Below are positions 8,044 to 16,971 of a stretch of 64,000 nucleotides of DNA, piece by piece. The position numbers and the translations under genes were made by a program. This DNA comes from an uncultured Chloroflexota bacterium (GTDB taxonomy: Bacteria > Chloroflexota > Anaerolineae > Anaerolineales > Anaerolineaceae), in assembly GCA_902786265.1 (NCBI GenBank), contig CADACE010000037.1, forward strand, positions 1-64,000, in the 5' to 3' direction. The notes below the pieces were generated by a model, which had not been told where the DNA came from, did not search any database, and worked only from the letters and a program-made list of their open reading frames with translations. Numbering within the stretch: position 1 is the first letter of the stretch; the number at the start of each line of letters is the position of its first letter.

Positions 8044-8799
8044 ATGAGAAGAATATCTGAAATTGATTATAAAAAATATATTATCCGGGCTAAGAATAAT
8101 ACTGCCAACAGTGTTTATCCATGCTCTATAGCGGAGGGCTTCCAATCAGGGGATATCTATGTGAACGATGGCGCCGGTGTGGAAGCAGTACTCTTTTGGC
8201 ATTACTGCGGATTCGGATACATTTCCGGAAACCCTTCAGATGAATTTCTGAATGATATTTACGCCGAGATGATATCTGATCATAGCAGAAGGCGATTGGT
8301 ACTGATAACCTCAGATGGTGTTGTTACGGATTTTTTTCGCAATAAAGATGTCCTGCTGGATTTCAGGGCAGAATATTCATACCGTCAACATGGGAATGCT
8401 GCTGAAAAGGATACGAATGGATTTCTGATCGAACAGATCAACAGAGATAATCTTTCAAAAATTACTGGAAGGATCATACCGTCATTTTCATGGGAATCGC
8501 CGGAGCAGTTTCTGAAAGAAGGATTCGGTTATGCAGCATTCGATCAGGGAAGAGTTTGTGCTGTCAGTTTCTCGGCAGCTGTAAGCTCCGATGAAATAGA
8601 CATAGGCGTTGAAACACACGAAGATTATCGCAAAATGGGTCTTGCTTCATTATTGGCAGGCAGAATGTGTGATCGTATTGTTGAGATCGGGAAAAAACCG
8701 GTGTGGGCGCATTCGATTTCTAATAAGGGCTCTATGAATACTGCTTTGAAATGTGGGTTCGTGCAGAGCAGAGTGAATACCGTGATCCGGAAATCGTAA
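8044..8799 (+). CDS. GNAT-family acetyltransferase
   Basis: A soluble protein of 251 residues. Its C-terminal half has a GNAT acetyl-CoA binding pattern: the beta-strand IDIGVETHEDY is followed by RKMGLASLLAGRM, which matches the R/Q-x-x-G-x-A/G loop, then WAHSISNKGSMNTALKCGFV. The N-terminal half is more divergent and fits the two-part GNAT_acetyltran type (PF12746-like). The substrate is unknown. The gene stands alone behind the REP-like hairpin with a weak ribosome-binding site (GGAAATAGAAG). Confidence 0.72.
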   Translation: MRRISEIDYKKYIIRAKNNTANSVYPCSIAEGFQSGDIYVNDGAGVEAVLFWHYCGFGYISGNPSDEFLNDIYAEMISDHSRRRLVLITSDGVVTDFFRNKDVLLDFRAEYSYRQHGNAAEKDTNGFLIEQINRDNLSKITGRIIPSFSWESPEQFLKEGFGYAAFDQGRVCAVSFSAAVSSDEIDIGVETHEDYRKMGLASLLAGRMCDRIVEIGKKPVWAHSISNKGSMNTALKCGFVQSRVNTVIRKS

Positions 8800-9015
8800 A
8801 AGTTGAAAATAAAATTTCAGTAGCATTAATTACGTAATCTGTGAAATTGGTGCTCTGCCGGCTGAATGAGCGTGAAAGTCTGTTAAGGGGAAACTTTCTG
8901 ACCGGTTAATGATGTTCTCTGATGTTTTTTTTCTCGATAATTCTTTTGTCTGGATTATAATATTATACGGTTGAAAAGAATTAAATCCTTTATGGGATAA
9001 AACACGGGAAAACAG

Positions 9016-11754
9016 ATGGAAGAGGCAAAAAATTTCGAACTGAATTTTTGCTATCACTGCATGCAGCGACTGGATGCAGGAGAATCTGTTTGCCCGGTCT
9101 GTGGTCACGATAATTCACAGGTTTATACATCTCCGGACATTTTGCATGCCGGAATGATCCTGCATGGGAAATATTTAGTCGGTAGGATGCTGGGACGCGG
9201 CGGGTTCGGGATCACTTACATCGGCTTTGATCTTGTTTTACGCGTAAAAGTAGCAATTAAAGAATATTTTCCGATGGGAGTCGGTATCCGTGAACCGAAT
9301 TCCAGCCGGGTGGTTGCCGCGACTTCATTTTCCGATTCGAACGGTTTTGAAAAAGGGCGGGATGAATTTCAGGCTGAGGCTGTAACCCTGGCCAGATTCA
9401 ATAGTGAAAGTATTGTCCATGTCCGCGACTACTTCCTTGAAAACGGAACCGCTTATATTGTCATGGATTTTATTGACGGAAACAGCCTGACAAAGGAAGT
9501 TGAAGTTAATGGCGGGAGAATTTCATGGGAGCGGGTGCTGTCGCTTTTCAAACCGTTGATCCCGGAATTGGGTAAAATTCATGAAGAACACCTGATCCAT
9601 CGGGATATCAAACCGGATAATATAAAAATCGTTACCAATAAAAATAAAAAGACCGAACAGCTGGTGCTCCTGGATTTTGGTGCTGCCAGAAGTTTTGTGT
9701 CGGCTCAGGTTACGCATACGTATGAAGCAATGGTAACCCCGGGTTATGCTCCTATCGAGCAATACAGCGCGAAAAGCCGGCAGGGTCCCTATTCAGATGT
9801 GTATGCTCTCTCTGCGACCATGTATGCGATGATTACCGGGGAAGTTCCCGCGAATGCTACAGACCGTATGATGGGCGTGTCCGATCTGAAGAGCTTCAGT
9901 GAGTTGGGAATATCTGTTCCGGAAAATGTGGAAAAAGCGATTTTTCATGGTTTGGCTGTTCGAAGTGATGATCGTCCGCAGACCATGAAGGAATTTTATG
10001 ACGAGCTTTATAATTCGGTTCCTCCTTCACAGCCAACCCCTCCTCCTTTACCGCCAACCCCACCGCTTCCACCACCACATCCTATACCGTGGATAATTAT
10101 TTTGGCAGGAGTACTTGCTGCCTGCGGTGTTATCTATTTTGTATTTTTCCGTGGTTCGATATCCCCGGCTAAAACGCCTACACCTGTTGCTGTTGAATCA
10201 TCAGAATTCACAGATACACCGGTGCTTTCTGCCAGCAATACACCCAGGCCGACGAAGACGCCGGTACCGTCTGCTACGAGTACAGCCCTGCCGACAGATA
10301 CGCCGGTTCCGTCTGCCACGAGTACATCTATGCCGACGAAGACGCCGGTACCGTCTGCTACGAATACTGCCCTGCCGACAAATACGCCGGTACCGTCTGC
10401 CACGAGTACTGCCCTGCCGACGAAAACGCCGGTACCGTCTGCTACGAGTACATCTATGCCGACAGATACGCCGGTACCGTCTGCCACGAGTACATCTATG
10501 CCGACAGATACGCCGGTATTGTCTGCCACGAGTACCGCTCTTCCGACAGATACGCCGGTACCGTCTGCTACGAGTACCGCTCTTCCGACAGATACGCCGG
10601 TACCATCCGCCACGAGTACTGCCCTGCCGACAGATACGCCGGTTCCGTCTGCCACAAATACTGCCCTGCCGACAGATACGCCGGTACCGTCTGCCACGAA
10701 TACAGCCCTGCCGACAGATACACCGGTGCCGTCTGCCACGAGTACCGCTCTTCCGACAGATACACCGGTTCCGTCCGCCACGAATACCGCCCTGCCGACA
10801 GATACGCCGGTTCCGTCTGCTACGAATACCGCTATACCGACAGCCACGCCGGTTCCGTCTGCTACAAAGACGAATGTTCCGACAAATACGCCGATGCCGA
10901 CAGCAACCAGGACACCGGTACCGACAAAGACACCTGCGGATTTGACTCCCGGAAATGTAAATGCTGATGTTATGCTGTACAGTTCACCTTCTGCCGTATC
11001 TTCTGTTTTGAAAACGATCCTGAAAGGAAACCAGGTGATGCTAGTCGGTGAAAAGAGGACTGCCGGCGGTAAAAAATGGATCCTTGTTCAAACTGAGGAT
11101 GGTCTGGAAGGGTGGATCGAGGAATCTGCGGTCAGTACTGCGGATTCATCTGTATTACTGAACAATTTGAAGGTGGGGGATGTATTTACTTTTGGGGAAT
11201 ATGAGCAGGATAATGTTTCCGCTGACGGGGTGGAAGCTATTGAATGGGTCGTGCTTTCCAAAGGTGCTGACCGGATCCTGGCAGTCAGCAAATTTGCTTT
11301 GGATGCCAAACCGTATAATGAATATAGTGACGATGTCACATGGGAGACTTCCGCACTGCGCGAATGGCTGAATGGGGAATTTTATGATACCGCCTTCGAT
11401 TATTTTGAAAAAGAGCAGATTCTCAAGGTCACGCTTGAAAATCCGGATAATGAAAGATACGGGACCAAGGGCGGTGAACGCACACGGGACAAGATTTTCC
11501 TGTTGAGTGTTGATGAGGCAAATAAATATTATAAGACGGATGATGACCGTATTTGTGAAGCCTCTCCGTTTGCCCAGGCACATGGCGCTTATGCCGGCCG
11601 TTCAAATGGTGCGACTTTCTGGTGGCTGCGTACGCCCGGAGATGATGTTACCAGCGTGGTAAGTGTTGATAATGCCGGTTCGATTTATCTCGGCGGTGAC
11701 ATTATCGATACCGAAGGCGTTGCTGTCCGGCCGGCAATGTGGCTCGGTTTTTGA
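9016..11754 (+). CDS. Membrane Ser/Thr protein kinase: Zn ribbon, kinase, TP-repeat, SH3b, DUF6273-like
   Basis: The 912-residue protein starts with a zinc ribbon (CYHCMQ...CPVCGHD, about residues 12-32). A Hanks-type kinase follows with glycine loop GRGGFGITY, ATP-binding K82 (VAIKEYF), HRDIKPDN (D197) and DFGAAR (D220), so it looks active. After a Pro-rich linker comes one membrane segment (about 357-378). Outside the membrane are fifteen 14-residue TPVPSAT repeats (412-621), an SH3b-like domain (about 650-705, VMLYSSPS...GWIEES) and a C-terminal DUF6273-like domain (about 715-912; GDVFTFGEYEQ, ALREWLNGEFYDTAF, FWWLRTPG, VRPAMWLGF). It probably senses something at the cell surface or wall and signals inside. 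The gene stands alone with an AT-rich upstream region. Confidence 0.85.
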   Translation: MEEAKNFELNFCYHCMQRLDAGESVCPVCGHDNSQVYTSPDILHAGMILHGKYLVGRMLGRGGFGITYIGFDLVLRVKVAIKEYFPMGVGIREPNSSRVVAATSFSDSNGFEKGRDEFQAEAVTLARFNSESIVHVRDYFLENGTAYIVMDFIDGNSLTKEVEVNGGRISWERVLSLFKPLIPELGKIHEEHLIHRDIKPDNIKIVTNKNKKTEQLVLLDFGAARSFVSAQVTHTYEAMVTPGYAPIEQYSAKSRQGPYSDVYALSATMYAMITGEVPANATDRMMGVSDLKSFSELGISVPENVEKAIFHGLAVRSDDRPQTMKEFYDELYNSVPPSQPTPPPLPPTPPLPPPHPIPWIIILAGVLAACGVIYFVFFRGSISPAKTPTPVAVESSEFTDTPVLSASNTPRPTKTPVPSATSTALPTDTPVPSATSTSMPTKTPVPSATNTALPTNTPVPSATSTALPTKTPVPSATSTSMPTDTPVPSATSTSMPTDTPVLSATSTALPTDTPVPSATSTALPTDTPVPSATSTALPTDTPVPSATNTALPTDTPVPSATNTALPTDTPVPSATSTALPTDTPVPSATNTALPTDTPVPSATNTAIPTATPVPSATKTNVPTNTPMPTATRTPVPTKTPADLTPGNVNADVMLYSSPSAVSSVLKTILKGNQVMLVGEKRTAGGKKWILVQTEDGLEGWIEESAVSTADSSVLLNNLKVGDVFTFGEYEQDNVSADGVEAIEWVVLSKGADRILAVSKFALDAKPYNEYSDDVTWETSALREWLNGEFYDTAFDYFEKEQILKVTLENPDNERYGTKGGERTRDKIFLLSVDEANKYYKTDDDRICEASPFAQAHGAYAGRSNGATFWWLRTPGDDVTSVVSVDNAGSIYLGGDIIDTEGVAVRPAMWLGF
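10249..10878 (+). repeat. Coding tandem repeat, 15 units of 42 bp
   Basis: Fifteen in-frame units encode PT[DKN]TPVPSAT[SN]TAL-type repeats of 14 residues. The units are near-identical in DNA (for example GATACGCCGGTACCGTCTGC), which makes copy number likely to vary between strains and also leaves long shadow frames open on both strands. Confidence 0.9.
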
Positions 11755-11871
11755 GTTTGTGACAGGTTTTTCCGCTGTATCTGTCATGTCCTGAACATGT
11801 CTTCGGGCATTGGCAGAATTTTTTCTTTCTTTCCGTTATTGTTAATTCTTTGTTAGAAGTTCAAAAACCTA

Positions 11872-11899
11872 TTGACTTTTTCTTTGAGGGTGGTATTAT
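11872..11899 (+). promoter_or_regulatory. Promoter of the hrcA-grpE-dnaK operon
   Basis: TTGACT at 11872-11877 and TATTAT at 11894-11899 are 16 bases apart and fit a housekeeping sigma promoter. The expected start of transcription lies just before or at the CIRCE element. Confidence 0.65.
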
Positions 11900-11912
11900 A
11901 TGTTATAGATGG

Positions 11913-11939
11913 TTAGCACTCAAGGCTTTAGAGTGCTAA
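11913..11939 (+). promoter_or_regulatory. CIRCE operator
   Basis: TTAGCACTC (11913-11921), nine spacer bases, then GAGTGCTAA (11931-11939): a perfect match to the CIRCE consensus bound by HrcA. It sits 14 bases before the hrcA ATG and predicts heat-inducible autoregulation of the whole operon. Confidence 0.97.
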
Positions 11940-11952
11940 CGGGAAAAAGAAA

Positions 11953-12993
11953 ATGAGTGAGTTGACTGAACGCCAAAAAGTAATATTGAGCCTTGTTGTC
12001 CATGAGTATGTCAGGACGGCGAATCCTGTGGGCTCCAAAAACCTGGTCAAACATTATCACCTTGATTACAGCTCGGCAACGGTTCGCAACGAATTGGCGG
12101 CGCTCACAGAAGCTCAGTATCTCAGCCAGCCCTACACTTCCGCAGGGCGTGTGCCGACCGAAAAGGGTTACCGGTTTTTTGTCAGCGGTCTGATCCAGAT
12201 GAGGGAACTCCCTGAAGAGACCCGGCACATGATCGAACATCAGTTTTCGCAGGCACAGCAGGGTATGGACGGATGGATCAAACTGGCGGCTTCGATCCTT
12301 GCGGATCAGGCGAATGCCATCTCAGTGGTCTCCGCTCCGCTGCCGAACCGGACACGGGTGAAATATGTTTCGCTGATCTCGATCACGAGTAAGCAGATCC
12401 TGATGATCCTGGTTCTGGAGGGCGGGCAGATGCAGCAGCGGTTCATGTTCGTCAACGAAACAATGACGCAGGGACAGCTGAACGAAATCGCGGAAACACT
12501 GAACAGGATGTTTGAAGGCCGCAACAGTGAAGAGATCCGGGTCACTGCCAAACATCTTCCCTCGATGGGAAATGTCGCGGATGAAATAGTCCGGACCCTG
12601 TTGAACACGCTCTACGATACGGACGCGCTGCAGACCGGAGAGGTCTATACGGACGGGATCAATAAGGTCCTTGCAGAACCGGAATTTTCGGATTCTGAGG
12701 AGGCCCGCAGGACACTGCGGTTTTTGGATGAAAAACCGCTGCTGCAAAACTTCCTTTCCAAGACCACCCGGGAACAAAAAGTCGGTGGAGTCCAGGTGTT
12801 CTTTGGCGGGGACGGATTGCTGAAAGATATCGCGAACTGCTCTCTGGTCGTCGCGAGATACGGGATGCAGGGAGTCGCGACCGGAACGATCGGTGTTCTG
12901 GGCCCGATGAGGATGGCTTACAGTAAAAATATACCGACTGTCCGATTTCTGGCCGGAATTTTGAGCGATCTGGTTTCAGACAGCAGTCAGTAA
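11953..12993 (+). CDS. hrcA: Heat-inducible transcription repressor HrcA
   Basis: The 346-residue protein opens with the winged-helix DNA-binding domain (SELTERQKVILSLVVHEYV; DYSSATVRNELAALTEAQYL; SAGRVPTEKGYRFFV), exactly as in HrcA. The central and C-terminal parts match the dimerisation/GAF-like region (VGGVQVFFGGDG; YGMQGVATGTIGVLGPMRMAY). HrcA represses class I heat-shock genes by binding CIRCE, which is found immediately upstream. First gene of the hrcA-grpE-dnaK-dnaJ-prmA cluster. Length is typical. Confidence 0.96.
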   Translation: MSELTERQKVILSLVVHEYVRTANPVGSKNLVKHYHLDYSSATVRNELAALTEAQYLSQPYTSAGRVPTEKGYRFFVSGLIQMRELPEETRHMIEHQFSQAQQGMDGWIKLAASILADQANAISVVSAPLPNRTRVKYVSLISITSKQILMILVLEGGQMQQRFMFVNETMTQGQLNEIAETLNRMFEGRNSEEIRVTAKHLPSMGNVADEIVRTLLNTLYDTDALQTGEVYTDGINKVLAEPEFSDSEEARRTLRFLDEKPLLQNFLSKTTREQKVGGVQVFFGGDGLLKDIANCSLVVARYGMQGVATGTIGVLGPMRMAYSKNIPTVRFLAGILSDLVSDSSQ

Positions 12994-13045
12994 AACAGGA
13001 TAGCGCTGTGCGCTGCAGAAATATAAATAAAGCAGAGGAAAAGAA

Positions 13046-13642
13046 ATGGGGAAAAAGACGAAAATCAAATTAAACAAAGGTTCAGAACCGGAAGTCAATG
13101 AAGAGATCCGGGAAGAAGAGCCGGAAATCTCTGCGGAGGAAGAACAGGAGACTGAAACCGGATTCTCTCAGGAAGACTTCGACAAATTGAACGAAGAACT
13201 GGAAGAGGCAAAGAAAAAGGCGCAGGAAAACCTTGAAAGCTGGCAGCGCGAACGGGCTGATTTCAGCAATTACAAAAAACGTATTGAACGGGATCAGGAA
13301 GTTTCAAAGAAAAAATATAAATCTGATGTTCTTGAGAAATTCATCCCGGTCCTCGATGATCTTGAACTGGCTTATGCTCACCGTCCGGAAGACGGAGAAG
13401 CGGCAGCCTGGGCGGAAGGAATTGAACTGATCATCCGCAAGTTCAAGTCTTTGTTGGAAAATGACGGCCTGACAAAAATCGATGTCAAAGCCGGCGACAA
13501 ACTGGATCCGAACATTCACATGGCGGTCTCTTTGGAAGACAGTGATGAATACGGATCAGACGAAATTATTGAAGTTTTACAAAATGGCTACCGTATGGGC
13601 GAAAAAATTGTACGTCCCGCTATGGTACGGGTAGCAAGATAA
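13046..13642 (+). CDS. grpE: Nucleotide exchange factor GrpE
   Basis: A 198-residue protein with an acidic, Glu-rich N-terminus, a long coiled coil (about residues 45-90) and the GrpE C-terminal block EKFIPVLDDLELAY, GIELIIRKFKSLLE, DPNIHMAVS and LQNGYRMGEKIVRPAMVRVAR. GrpE releases ADP from DnaK. It lies 52 bases after hrcA with AGAGGAAAAGAA before the ATG, and 13 bases before dnaK. Regulated with the operon by CIRCE/HrcA. Confidence 0.96.
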   Translation: MGKKTKIKLNKGSEPEVNEEIREEEPEISAEEEQETETGFSQEDFDKLNEELEEAKKKAQENLESWQRERADFSNYKKRIERDQEVSKKKYKSDVLEKFIPVLDDLELAYAHRPEDGEAAAWAEGIELIIRKFKSLLENDGLTKIDVKAGDKLDPNIHMAVSLEDSDEYGSDEIIEVLQNGYRMGEKIVRPAMVRVAR

Positions 13643-13655
13643 AAGGAGTAATATT

Positions 13656-15572
13656 ATGGGTAAAATTCTTGGTATTGACTTAGGGACTACAAATTCTGCA
13701 ATGTCCGTCATGGTTGGCGGCGAACCGACCATCATCCCCACCGCTGAAGGGGAACGCACCTGTCCGTCTGTCGTGGCTGTGAACAAAAATCATGAACGTC
13801 TGGTCGGCCGTGCCGCGCGCAACCAGGCTATCACCAACCCGGAAAACACGATCTTCTCGATCAAGCGTTTTATGGGTCACAAATATGATGATGAAGAAGT
13901 ACAGCGCACCATCAAGCGTGTCCCGTACAAAGTGACAAAGGCCCCGAACGGCGATGTCCGTGTTGTCCTCGATGGAAAAGAATATTCCGCTCCGGAAATT
14001 TCCGCGATGATCCTTGCCAAACTGAAGGCTGACGCGGAAGCTTATCTGGGCGAAACCATTACCCAGGCTGTCATCACCGTTCCTGCGTACTTCAACGACG
14101 CGCAGCGTAACGCGACCAAGGATGCCGGTAAGATCGCGGGTCTTGAAGTTCTGCGTATCATCAATGAACCGACCGCTTCTTCTCTGGCTTACGGTCTGGA
14201 AAAGAAGAGCAATGAACTGATCGCGGTCTATGACCTCGGCGGCGGTACATTTGATGTCTCCATCCTGGATGTCGGTGACGGCGTCTTCGAAGTCCGCTCC
14301 ACCTCCGGTGATACCTTCCTCGGCGGCGATGACTTCGACAACCGCATCATGGACTACCTGCTGGATGAGTTCAAGAAAGCCAATAACATGGATCTGCGCA
14401 ATGACCGCCAGGCTCTGCAGCGTCTGAAGGAAGCAGCTGAAAAGGCGAAGATCGAACTGTCTTCCACCATGCAGACTGAAATCAACCTGCCGTACATCAC
14501 GGCTGACGCTACCGGTCCGAAGCACCTGGTGCTGACCCTGACCCGCGCGAAGCTCGAACAGCTTACCGGCGACCTGATCGCGAAGTCCATGACCCCGATC
14601 CACAATGCGCTGAAGGATGCAGGCATTACCACTGCTCAGATCGATGAAGTCGTCATGGTTGGTGGTATGACCCGTATGCCGGCAGTTCAGGAAGCTGTCA
14701 AGCGCGAATTCGGCAAGGAACCCTGCAAGGGCGTCAATCCGGATGAAGTTGTCTCCATCGGTGCCGCGATCCAGGGCGGTGTTCTGGCCGGTGATGTGAA
14801 GGATGTGGTCCTGCTGGATGTCACTCCGCTGACACTCTCTGTTGAAACCATGGGCGGCGTTGCTACCCCGATGATCGAGCGGAACTCCACAATTCCGATC
14901 AAGCGCTCTCAGGTGTATTCCACTGCTGCTGATGGCCAGACAAGCGTCGAGATCCATGTACTGCAGGGTGAACGTCCGATGGCTGCCGATAACAAGAGCC
15001 TGGGCCGCTTTATCCTTGACGGTATCCCGTCTGCCCGCCGTGGTGTCCCGCAGATCGAAGTTACCTTCGATATCGACTCCAACGGTATTCTGAATGTCAG
15101 CGCGCTGGACAAAGCCACCAACCGCTCTCAGAAGATCACCATCACGGCCTCTTCCGGCCTGACTGATGCGGAAATCGAAAAGATGCGCAAGGAAGCTGAA
15201 GCTCACGCTGAAGAAGACCGCAAACGCAAGGAAGGCATCGAAGTCAAGAATACTGCTGACAGCACTGTCTACACTGTCGAAAAGATGCTGGAAGAATACG
15301 GCGACAAGCTGCCGGCTGACCTGAAGTCTCAGGTTGAAACCAAAGCCAACGAACTGAAGGGTATCATCCAGACAGCTGATACCGATACGCTGAAGGCCAA
15401 GACCGAAGAACTGAACAAACTGCTCCAGCAGATGGGCGGCGCGATGTACCAGCAGCCGGGTGCCGGTCCGGATGCCGGCCCGCAGCCTGGTGACATGGGC
15501 GGAGACAACGGTTCCAACGGATCCAATGGCGGCGGCGACGACGTAGTCGACGGTGAATTCCGCAGCATGTAA
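13656..15572 (+). CDS. dnaK: Molecular chaperone DnaK (Hsp70)
   Basis: The 638-residue protein has all Hsp70 blocks: the phosphate loop GIDLGTTNSAM, AVITVPAYFNDAQRNATKDA, IINEPTASSLAYG, IAVYDLGGGTFDVSIL and GGMTRMPAVQ in the ATPase domain. The substrate domain has DVTPLTLSVETMGG, and a helical lid follows. A Gly/Asn/Gln-rich tail ends DDVVDGEFRSM. AAAAGGAG stands before the ATG. Known role: ATP-driven folding with DnaJ and GrpE, both encoded next to it. The long minus-strand frame over this gene is a codon-bias shadow. Confidence 0.98.
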   Translation: MGKILGIDLGTTNSAMSVMVGGEPTIIPTAEGERTCPSVVAVNKNHERLVGRAARNQAITNPENTIFSIKRFMGHKYDDEEVQRTIKRVPYKVTKAPNGDVRVVLDGKEYSAPEISAMILAKLKADAEAYLGETITQAVITVPAYFNDAQRNATKDAGKIAGLEVLRIINEPTASSLAYGLEKKSNELIAVYDLGGGTFDVSILDVGDGVFEVRSTSGDTFLGGDDFDNRIMDYLLDEFKKANNMDLRNDRQALQRLKEAAEKAKIELSSTMQTEINLPYITADATGPKHLVLTLTRAKLEQLTGDLIAKSMTPIHNALKDAGITTAQIDEVVMVGGMTRMPAVQEAVKREFGKEPCKGVNPDEVVSIGAAIQGGVLAGDVKDVVLLDVTPLTLSVETMGGVATPMIERNSTIPIKRSQVYSTAADGQTSVEIHVLQGERPMAADNKSLGRFILDGIPSARRGVPQIEVTFDIDSNGILNVSALDKATNRSQKITITASSGLTDAEIEKMRKEAEAHAEEDRKRKEGIEVKNTADSTVYTVEKMLEEYGDKLPADLKSQVETKANELKGIIQTADTDTLKAKTEELNKLLQQMGGAMYQQPGAGPDAGPQPGDMGGDNGSNGSNGGGDDVVDGEFRSM

Positions 15573-15634
15573 TTGAAGAGTAAAGAGTGAAAGGCGGAGC
15601 GTTTTGCTGAAGGGCAGAACGAAACGCCTTTCAC
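15573..15634 (+). repeat. Heptamer repeat and hairpin after dnaK
   Basis: Right after the dnaK stop come three 7-base units TTGAAGA, GTAAAGA and GTGAAAG. The last starts a hairpin: GTGAAAGGCG (15587-15596) pairs exactly with CGCCTTTCAC (15625-15634), and inside it CGTTTTGC (15600-15607) pairs with GCAGAACG (15614-15621). No T run follows, so it may stabilise the 3' end of the dnaK message rather than terminate it. Confidence 0.7.
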
Positions 15635-15670
15635 CTTGAATATGAAGGATACAATAAATTGGTTATAATG

Positions 15671-15705
15671 ATAACGGAACGGTTGTTTATCGATCGTTCC
15701 GTTAT
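15671..15705 (+). repeat. 11-bp inverted repeat between dnaK and dnaJ
   Basis: ATAACGGAACG at 15671-15681 is repeated as an exact reverse complement at 15695-15705, with 13 bases between. It sits in the 253-base gap that separates dnaK from dnaJ and may be a processing or pausing hairpin. Confidence 0.75.
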
Positions 15706-15718
15706 ACTGTTGTAATAA

Positions 15719-15803
15719 CAGTTGGCAGACAGCAGTTGGTAGTTTTTTAAAGATATGAAAGCACTGTTCTTTTCCAAACTGACAACTGCTGACTAACAAC
15801 TAA
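15719..15803. repeat. Heptamer repeats arranged as a long imperfect inverted repeat
   Basis: Left arm 15719-15746 (AGTTGGC, AGACAGC, AGTTGGT, AGTTTTT) and right arm about 15775-15803 (AACTGAC, AACTGCT, GACTAAC, AACTAAA) each have period seven and are imperfect reverse complements (shared core CAGCAGTTG). Together they could fold into a long hairpin just before dnaJ. Confidence 0.75.
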
Positions 15804-15825
15804 AATGGAGTTAAACGACTGATAC

Positions 15826-16971
15826 ATGGCAGAAGAACGAGACTATTACGAAATTTTGGGTGTCAGCAAAGACGTTAGCGAAGCGGATTTGAAAAGTGCT
15901 TTCCGTCAACTGGTCCGTAAATATCATCCGGATGTCAACAAGGAACCGGGTGCGGAAGAACGGTTTAAAGAGATCAATGAGGCCTATCAGGTACTCTCTG
16001 ACCCGGACAAGCGGGCGGCTTATGACCGTTACGGCAAAGCCGGTGTCAGCGGAATGGGCGGGGCCGGATTTGATTACACGAATATCGATTTCTCCGATAT
16101 TTTAGGCGACCTGTTCGGTTTCGGCGGATTTGGCGGCTTCGGAGGCCGGTCCTCAAGCACCCGCCGCAACGCACCCCGCCGCGGTGCTGATCTGCAGACG
16201 AATGTAAAGCTGAAATTTGAAGAAGCTGTTTTTGGGGCTGATAAGGAAATCTCTTTCAACCGTGATGAAAAATGCAGCAAATGCGGCGGCAGCGGTGCCC
16301 AGCCCGGTACACAGAAGGTAAAATGCAAGACCTGTAACGGTACCGGTGAAGTGAAAACGACACGTCAGACGGTGTTCGGTTCTATGGTGCAGGTAACGAC
16401 CTGCCCGACCTGTAACGGTACCGGAGAAACGATTCCCTCACCCTGCCCGCAGTGTCACGGCCGGGGGATCGAACGCAAAACCGTCAAAAAGGTTGTCGCG
16501 GTTCCTGCCGGTGTGGACAACGGTACCCGCATCCGCATGTCCGGAGAAGGTCAGCCGGGCGTAAATAACGGTCCCAACGGTGATCTGTATATTGAAGTTT
16601 CCGTCGCGGACCATCCGTATTTCCGCCGATATGAAAATGACATTCATCTGGATATGAAGATCAATGTCGCGCAGGCCGCACTGGGTGCTGAGATCGAAGT
16701 GCCGACGGTTGACGGGAAGGAAAAGATCCGTATCCCTGCCGGTACACAGCCCGGAAAGATCATCACCATGAAAGGCAAGGGTGTTCCGGCTCTGCGCGGC
16801 GGTACCCGCGGGGATCAAAAGGTGATCGTGGATGTGGTTACTCCGACAAATCTGACGGAAGAGCAGCGCGATTTGTTTGAAAAACTGGCGGTTTCTCTTG
16901 GTACGAATCCGTCAGTCGGCAGCAAAACAAGTTTCTGGGATCGGTTGAAAGAGGTGATCAGTGGAGAATAA
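15826..16971 (+). CDS. dnaJ: Chaperone protein DnaJ (Hsp40)
   Basis: A 381-residue type I DnaJ: J-domain (residues 5-70) with the HPD motif in RKYHPDVNK, a Gly/Phe-rich linker (GFGGFGGFGG), four CxxCxGxG zinc motifs (CSKCGGSG, CKTCNGTG, CPTCNGTG, CPQCHGRG) and the C-terminal substrate domains. It stimulates the DnaK ATPase and delivers clients. The 253-base gap before it, full of hairpins, is unusual for this operon, and the nearest GGAG is about 15 bases from the ATG, so translation may be weak or structure-dependent. The stop overlaps the prmA start. Confidence 0.97.
   Translation: MAEERDYYEILGVSKDVSEADLKSAFRQLVRKYHPDVNKEPGAEERFKEINEAYQVLSDPDKRAAYDRYGKAGVSGMGGAGFDYTNIDFSDILGDLFGFGGFGGFGGRSSSTRRNAPRRGADLQTNVKLKFEEAVFGADKEISFNRDEKCSKCGGSGAQPGTQKVKCKTCNGTGEVKTTRQTVFGSMVQVTTCPTCNGTGETIPSPCPQCHGRGIERKTVKKVVAVPAGVDNGTRIRMSGEGQPGVNNGPNGDLYIEVSVADHPYFRRYENDIHLDMKINVAQAALGAEIEVPTVDGKEKIRIPAGTQPGKIITMKGKGVPALRGGTRGDQKVIVDVVTPTNLTEEQRDLFEKLAVSLGTNPSVGSKTSFWDRLKEVISGE

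Noticed and set aside
10115..10945. Long open frames on the other plus frame and on the minus strand over the kinase repeats
   Set aside because: The 42-bp repeat unit contains no stop in those frames, so they stay open automatically; they lack ribosome-binding sites and the kinase frame is clearly coding.
13680..15206. Minus-strand open frame of 508 codons inside dnaK
   Set aside because: Antisense shadow caused by the codon bias of a highly expressed gene; no start signal and no recognisable domain.
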